In this document: piece by piece, positions 6,768-9,070 of the stretch
Numbering within the stretch: position 1 is the stretch's first letter
Layout: the number at the start of each line of letters is the position of its first letter
Source of the DNA: Candidatus Sodaliphilus limicaballi
Lineage (GTDB): Bacteria > Bacteroidota > Bacteroidia > Bacteroidales > Muribaculaceae
Assembly (NCBI GenBank): GCA_018065815.1
Contig: JAGHSP010000167.1
Location: 1 to 9,070, forward strand
Reading direction: 5' to 3'
DNA length: 9,070 nt
Notes under the pieces: model-generated
Told to the model about the DNA's origin: nothing
The model's input: only the letters and a program-made list of their open reading frames with translations
Database searches by the model: none
Program-made: the position numbers and the translations under genes

Positions 6768-6828
6768 ATTTCAAGCGAAGCGCCTTTTCTCTTGGGTTGT
6801 ATTTAGGTGGTGGCGCTGCGCTTGAAAT
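6768..6828. repeat. 17-base inverted repeat, hairpin with 27-base loop
   Basis: ATTTCAAGCGAAGCGCC (6768-6784) pairs with GGCGCTGCGCTTGAAAT (6812-6828) with a single mismatch. A second possible pairing, CCTAAAT (6741-6747) with ATTTAGG (6801-6807), competes with the loop. It lies about 140 bases beyond the stop of the CDF gene on its transcript and far upstream of the mscS promoter, so it could end the CDF transcript or be a dispersed palindromic repeat. No T run follows on the minus strand. Confidence 0.55.
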
Positions 6829-6964
6829 ACGCTGAAAATAAGCAGAAAATATAAAAATCTGTTTTTTAGCGAAGGCACAGAGGGCACAGCACAGATTAAG
6901 CCAGATTTTCCCATTGATTTGATGCGGTTGCCCCGCACTTATCGCGAGTCACTAACCCATAGGT

Positions 6965-7858
6965 TCACTGCGAATCTTCCGACGGCTCTATATGTATAAA
7001 TATGTGTGACTCGCTTCCGAACCGCTCCCGGAGCCTGTGCTCGGCCACGCACGTCATCTCGTGGGCTTCGAGCACCGTGATGTGGGGATTCACCACGACG
7101 TGCGCGTCGATAATCACAGCACGCCCGTTGCGCCGCGTCTTGAGCTCGTGCACGTTGTTTATGCCCGCCACACCGCCTATTATCTCGACTATCTCGTCGC
7201 GCTCGGCCTGCGGCAACGACGCCTCCATTAGTTCGTCCACCGCATTTTTCACCATCTTTACCGACACGGCAAAGATGAAAAAACTAATCACACAGCCGGC
7301 AAGCGGATCCAGGACAACCCACCTGTGCCCCATGAATATGGCACCGGCAATGCCCAGCATCGAACCCACCGACGAGATGGCGTCGGTGCGGTGGTGCCAT
7401 GCGTTGGCAAGCACAGCCTGGCTATCTACCGAACGCCCCACCCTGGCTGTGACTTGATAGAGAACTTCCTTCACCACAATCGATACCCCTGCCATGTAAA
7501 GGGCAATCATGCCCGGCACAGGGAGTTCCTCGCCACGAGCATAGGCAATGATATCGGTCATGCCGCCGTAAAATAGCTTCACCGCCACAAGCATGAGGAT
7601 AGCTCCCACGAGCAATGTGGCAAGGGTCTCGAACTTGCCGTGGCCATACTCGTGGTCACTGTCGCTGTCGCGCGACGAAATCTTGACAAACAGCATCACG
7701 ATAAAGTCACTCACCAGGTCAGTGAGCGAGTGTATGCCGTCGGCAATCATCGCGGCACTATGCCCCATCAAGCCAGCCACTATCTTGACGATAGTGAGCA
7801 GGCAGTTAGCCACAGCACCAACGAGAGTGATGCGCATTATTCTAAACTCTCGAGTCAT
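6965..7858 (-). CDS. Cation diffusion facilitator (CDF) family transporter
   Basis: This 297-residue inner-membrane divalent metal/H+ antiporter probably exports Zn, Fe, Mn or a similar ion. The transport site is intact: HSLTDLVSDF (Asp47, Asp51) in helix 2 and HHRTD (His155, Asp159) in helix 5. The loop motif DHEYGHGKFE (68-77) follows helix 2. The cytoplasmic tail is a typical dimerisation domain with VHELKTRRNG (236-245), DAHVVV (251-256) and HIFIHIEP (285-292). Six helices fit about 8-210. The frame is open up to an ATG at 7972, but those extra 38 residues are not family-like; homologues begin close to MTRE at 7858, so I use that start. Metal specificity cannot be read from the sequence. 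Confidence 0.9.
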   Translation of the reverse strand: MTREFRIMRITLVGAVANCLLTIVKIVAGLMGHSAAMIADGIHSLTDLVSDFIVMLFVKISSRDSDSDHEYGHGKFETLATLLVGAILMLVAVKLFYGGMTDIIAYARGEELPVPGMIALYMAGVSIVVKEVLYQVTARVGRSVDSQAVLANAWHHRTDAISSVGSMLGIAGAIFMGHRWVVLDPLAGCVISFFIFAVSVKMVKNAVDELMEASLPQAERDEIVEIIGGVAGINNVHELKTRRNGRAVIIDAHVVVNPHITVLEAHEMTCVAEHRLRERFGSESHIFIHIEPSEDSQ

Positions 7859-7867
7859 AACAAGGGA

Positions 7868-7875
7868 CAAATTTA
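7868..7875 (-). promoter_or_regulatory. Possible -7 element for the CDF gene
   Basis: The minus strand reads TAAATTTG, an exact TAnnTTTG match, but no TTTG is seen at 19-21 bases upstream (the nearest TTG is only 12 away). It would start the transcript about 5 nt before the ATG at 7858, giving an almost leaderless message, or a 25-nt leader if the Met at 7837 is used. Confidence 0.35.
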
Positions 7876-7959
7876 CACATAATCTATCAATAAATAATAA
7901 TCTTATCGCCAAAAAATCCATTACTACTTCAATTTCTTCCATAAAAAACAGTTTATTTT

Positions 7960-7990
7960 TTTGGTAATTCAATTAATAGTATTAATTTTG
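7960..7990 (+). promoter_or_regulatory. Promoter for the 7996-8250 RNA
   Basis: TTTG at 7960-7963, a 19-base spacer, and TAATTTTG at 7983-7990 match the Bacteroidetes consensus exactly at ideal spacing. Transcription would begin near 7996 on the + strand. It is divergent from the CDF gene, and the next + strand protein gene starts 357 bases later. Confidence 0.7.
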
Positions 7991-7995
7991 CAGTA

Positions 7996-8250
7996 ATTCG
8001 CCACAGTTACAGAGGTAACCAAAGTAGCGATGACATATTATGAAAGCGTTTTTGCTTTATCCTTGTTCTTAAAATCGGCAAAATTTTACACAAAAGGGAT
8101 AAGCAGCAAGAGACGCCTTCGCATGCCTATATCATACCCCTCCAAGGGGGGCATTAGATATATCGGCAATGCGTGGGAGGCTGTTTATGTTTTGTGGGGT
8201 ATTTGCCGATACCTAAGGACAGATAAGCGGAATAAGTCCCACGTTTTTTT
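7996..8250 (+). ncRNA. Structured RNA of ~255 nt, free small RNA or regulatory leader
   Basis: The segment between a consensus promoter and a T7 tract folds strongly. Seen directly: a 5' hairpin (TCGC 7998-8001 with GCGA 8027-8030, enclosing GTTAC/GTAAC at 8006-8019); AAAGC/GCTTT (8043-8058); a long hairpin in which 8120-8133 pairs with 8157-8173 (one bulged A, two bulged bases) capped by CCCCT/AGGGG (8137-8149); GGTAT/ATACC (8198-8213); and closing CGTGGGA/TCCCACG (8172-8178 with 8237-8243) followed by TTTTTTT. The repeated ATCGGCAA (8074-8081 and 8162-8169) can each pair with TTGCCGAT at 8203-8210. I do not recognise tmRNA, RNase P, SRP or a known riboswitch. A 6S-like RNA or a leader controlling the gene at 8353 is possible. 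The ends are predicted from promoter and terminator. Confidence 0.5.
8172..8250 (+). terminator. Intrinsic-terminator-like stem with T7 tract
   Basis: CGTGGGA (8172-8178) is an exact complement of TCCCACG (8237-8243), which runs straight into seven T (8244-8250). The 58-base interior is not an open loop: CTGT (8181-8184) can pair with ACAG (8219-8222), and GGTAT/ATACC (8198-8213) forms a terminal hairpin. It lies about 100 bases before the next start codon, so it ends a small RNA or works as an attenuator. Confidence 0.55.
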
Positions 8251-8352
8251 GTGTATTTACTTCAAAATGAAAAACTGCCACCCTGGGGCTTGATGTCAGT
8301 TATTTTATCCGGAAAATCACCTATTTTATTAACCTTTTTAACAAACAACATC

Positions 8353-9070
8353 ATGAGCATCAAATCTTTATTTCTTGTTGTTTTGGCATGCTTCAGTTTG
8401 AGTGCGTTTGCCGAAACGCAATTCACAGGTGCCGGCGACAAAGTCACGGCCAAAGACTTCACAGTCAAACCCGGAGAAGGAAACGCTGAAGTAAAACTCA
8501 TGCTTGAGCGCAAAAGCTCTCTCGACTTCACCAACATTCAGTTCGACATTGTGTTCCCTGTCGACGAGAACGGTAAAGGACTTCATCCCGTCAGGATTGA
8601 CGGCGAGTATGACGCATGTGGTAACGACATCCCCATGAGTGGCAACACTACTGCCGTATCCTATGCCAACAATTATGACATAACCGAGTTCTTCCCATGC
8701 CATCGCGTTGTAGGTGCCAACATGACGAAAACACCCATTGAGGTTAATCCTTGCCAGTTCTACACCCTGAATATCGCTGCCGACGAAGGCATGCTTCCCG
8801 GTGACTACCCAATCGTGGTGAAGGGCCTAAAGTACACATCTCTCAGCGACGATGCCTATAGCACCAGCGACGAGCAGGTGGTTTGCATTGTTCATGTGGG
8901 ATCAGACACCAATAAAGGCGATGTAGTTACTGCACCCGATTTCACAATCAAAGCAGGCGCTACCACAGGCGCTAACGGTGTGCCTTTCACACTGCATCGC
9001 AACAATGCATCTAACGACTTCACCAACATTCAGTTCGACCTTATCTTCCCCGTTGATGAGAACGGAAAGG
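8353..9070 (+). CDS. Secreted protein with repeated cohesin-like beta domains (5' part)
   Basis: The frame is open from the ATG at 8353 to the end of the window, 239 codons plus one base, so the gene is incomplete at its 3' end. Residues 1-20 form a signal peptide (KSLFLVVLACFSLS core, AFA before Glu21) for export. Two copies of one domain are visible. The first starts at DFTVKPGEG (35) with LDFTNIQFDIVFPVDENGKG (57-76), and ends near VVCIVHVG (176-183). The second starts at DFTIKAG (196) with NDFTNIQFDLIFPVDENGK (221-239). The period is about 161-164 residues. The pattern of a beta strand, then TNIQFDxxFP, resembles cohesin-like domains of Bacteroidales surface and secreted proteins; this is recognition by pattern only. 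Role and partner are unknown. It may be controlled by the RNA upstream. Confidence 0.85.
   Translation, partial: MSIKSLFLVVLACFSLSAFAETQFTGAGDKVTAKDFTVKPGEGNAEVKLMLERKSSLDFTNIQFDIVFPVDENGKGLHPVRIDGEYDACGNDIPMSGNTTAVSYANNYDITEFFPCHRVVGANMTKTPIEVNPCQFYTLNIAADEGMLPGDYPIVVKGLKYTSLSDDAYSTSDEQVVCIVHVGSDTNKGDVVTAPDFTIKAGATTGANGVPFTLHRNNASNDFTNIQFDLIFPVDENGK

Larger units (their letters stand above)
6504..6964. other. Intergenic region between mscS and the CDF transporter
   Basis: No protein or RNA gene can be supported. From the mscS side it holds the mscS promoter, an AT-rich low-complexity stretch, a 17-base inverted repeat (6768-6828), and a purine-rich GGCACAGAGGGCACAG segment (about 6875-6890) of a kind often seen in Bacteroidales intergenic DNA. 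GGGCAACC near 6578 and GGTTGCCC near 6927 form a distant inverted 8-mer, each close to a copy of CACTTATCGC, which may be leftovers of an older repeat. Confidence 0.5.

Noticed and set aside
7859..7972. N-terminal extension of the CDF gene to the ATG at 7972
   Set aside because: The extra 38 residues do not resemble the family N terminus, homologues begin near MTRE, and the extension would run over an internal -7 element and into the divergent promoter region.
8030..8293. 87-codon + strand open frame
   Set aside because: It reads straight through the hairpins and the T7 tract of the structured RNA, has no ribosome binding site, and its product shows no domain pattern. It is more likely an accident of RNA sequence.
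8353..8400. Lipoprotein signal with Cys13 as the lipidation site
   Set aside because: The residue before Ala-Cys is Leu and the hydrophobic core before Cys13 is very short; cleavage after AFA at residue 20 fits better.
1..9070. CRISPR array, tRNA or rRNA genes
   Set aside because: No regularly spaced direct repeats, and no tRNA cloverleaf or rRNA segments were recognised on either strand by eye.

Overview
The window looks like chromosome of a Bacteroidota member, most likely order Bacteroidales (a Muribaculaceae/Prevotella/Bacteroides-type gut commensal). The basis is the protein families, mid-range GC, a near absence of Shine-Dalgarno sequences, and several close matches to the Bacteroidetes promoter form (TTTG or TTG, 17-20 nt spacer, TAnnTTTG). 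No sequence search was run, so the genus is not fixed.

Layout. (1) 1-1171, + strand: one arm of a long imperfect inverted repeat, a promoter, then three small genes joined by two 4-base ATGA overlaps. The middle gene is a DUF3990 protein with an ADP-ribosyltransferase-like layout; the flanking small proteins are of DUF3791 or DUF3791-like type. This is probably a toxin-antitoxin-like or defence module. (2) 1251-4902, - strand: recJ followed by recQ, overlapping by 26 bases, a recombination-repair operon converging on the small-gene module. A good promoter at 5164-5194 gives recJ a leader of about 255 nt. (3) 4903-5510: non-coding, with the recJ leader, the second arm of the inverted repeat (5272-5354) and a hairpin-rich tail. 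(4) 5511-6503, - strand: an MscS-family mechanosensitive channel with its own promoter. (5) 6504-6964: non-coding, with a 17-base inverted repeat. (6) 6965-7858, - strand: a cation diffusion facilitator. (7) 7859-8352: a divergent intergenic region with a good + strand promoter and about 250 nt of strongly structured sequence ending in an intrinsic-terminator-like stem plus seven T. It is either a free small RNA or a regulatory leader. (8) 8353-window end, + strand: the start of a secreted protein with a signal peptide and a repeated domain of about 164 residues.

How the parts fit. RecJ (5'-3' ssDNA exonuclease) and RecQ (3'-5' helicase) work together in DNA end resection for the RecF pathway, and their overlap suggests coupled production. 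The MscS channel and the CDF transporter are independent housekeeping envelope genes. The parts most worth a second look are the 7960-8250 RNA, with competing pairings around a repeated ATCGGCAA segment; the tightly overlapped DUF3990 module; and the inverted repeats of about 80 bp that bracket both the module and recJ-recQ.
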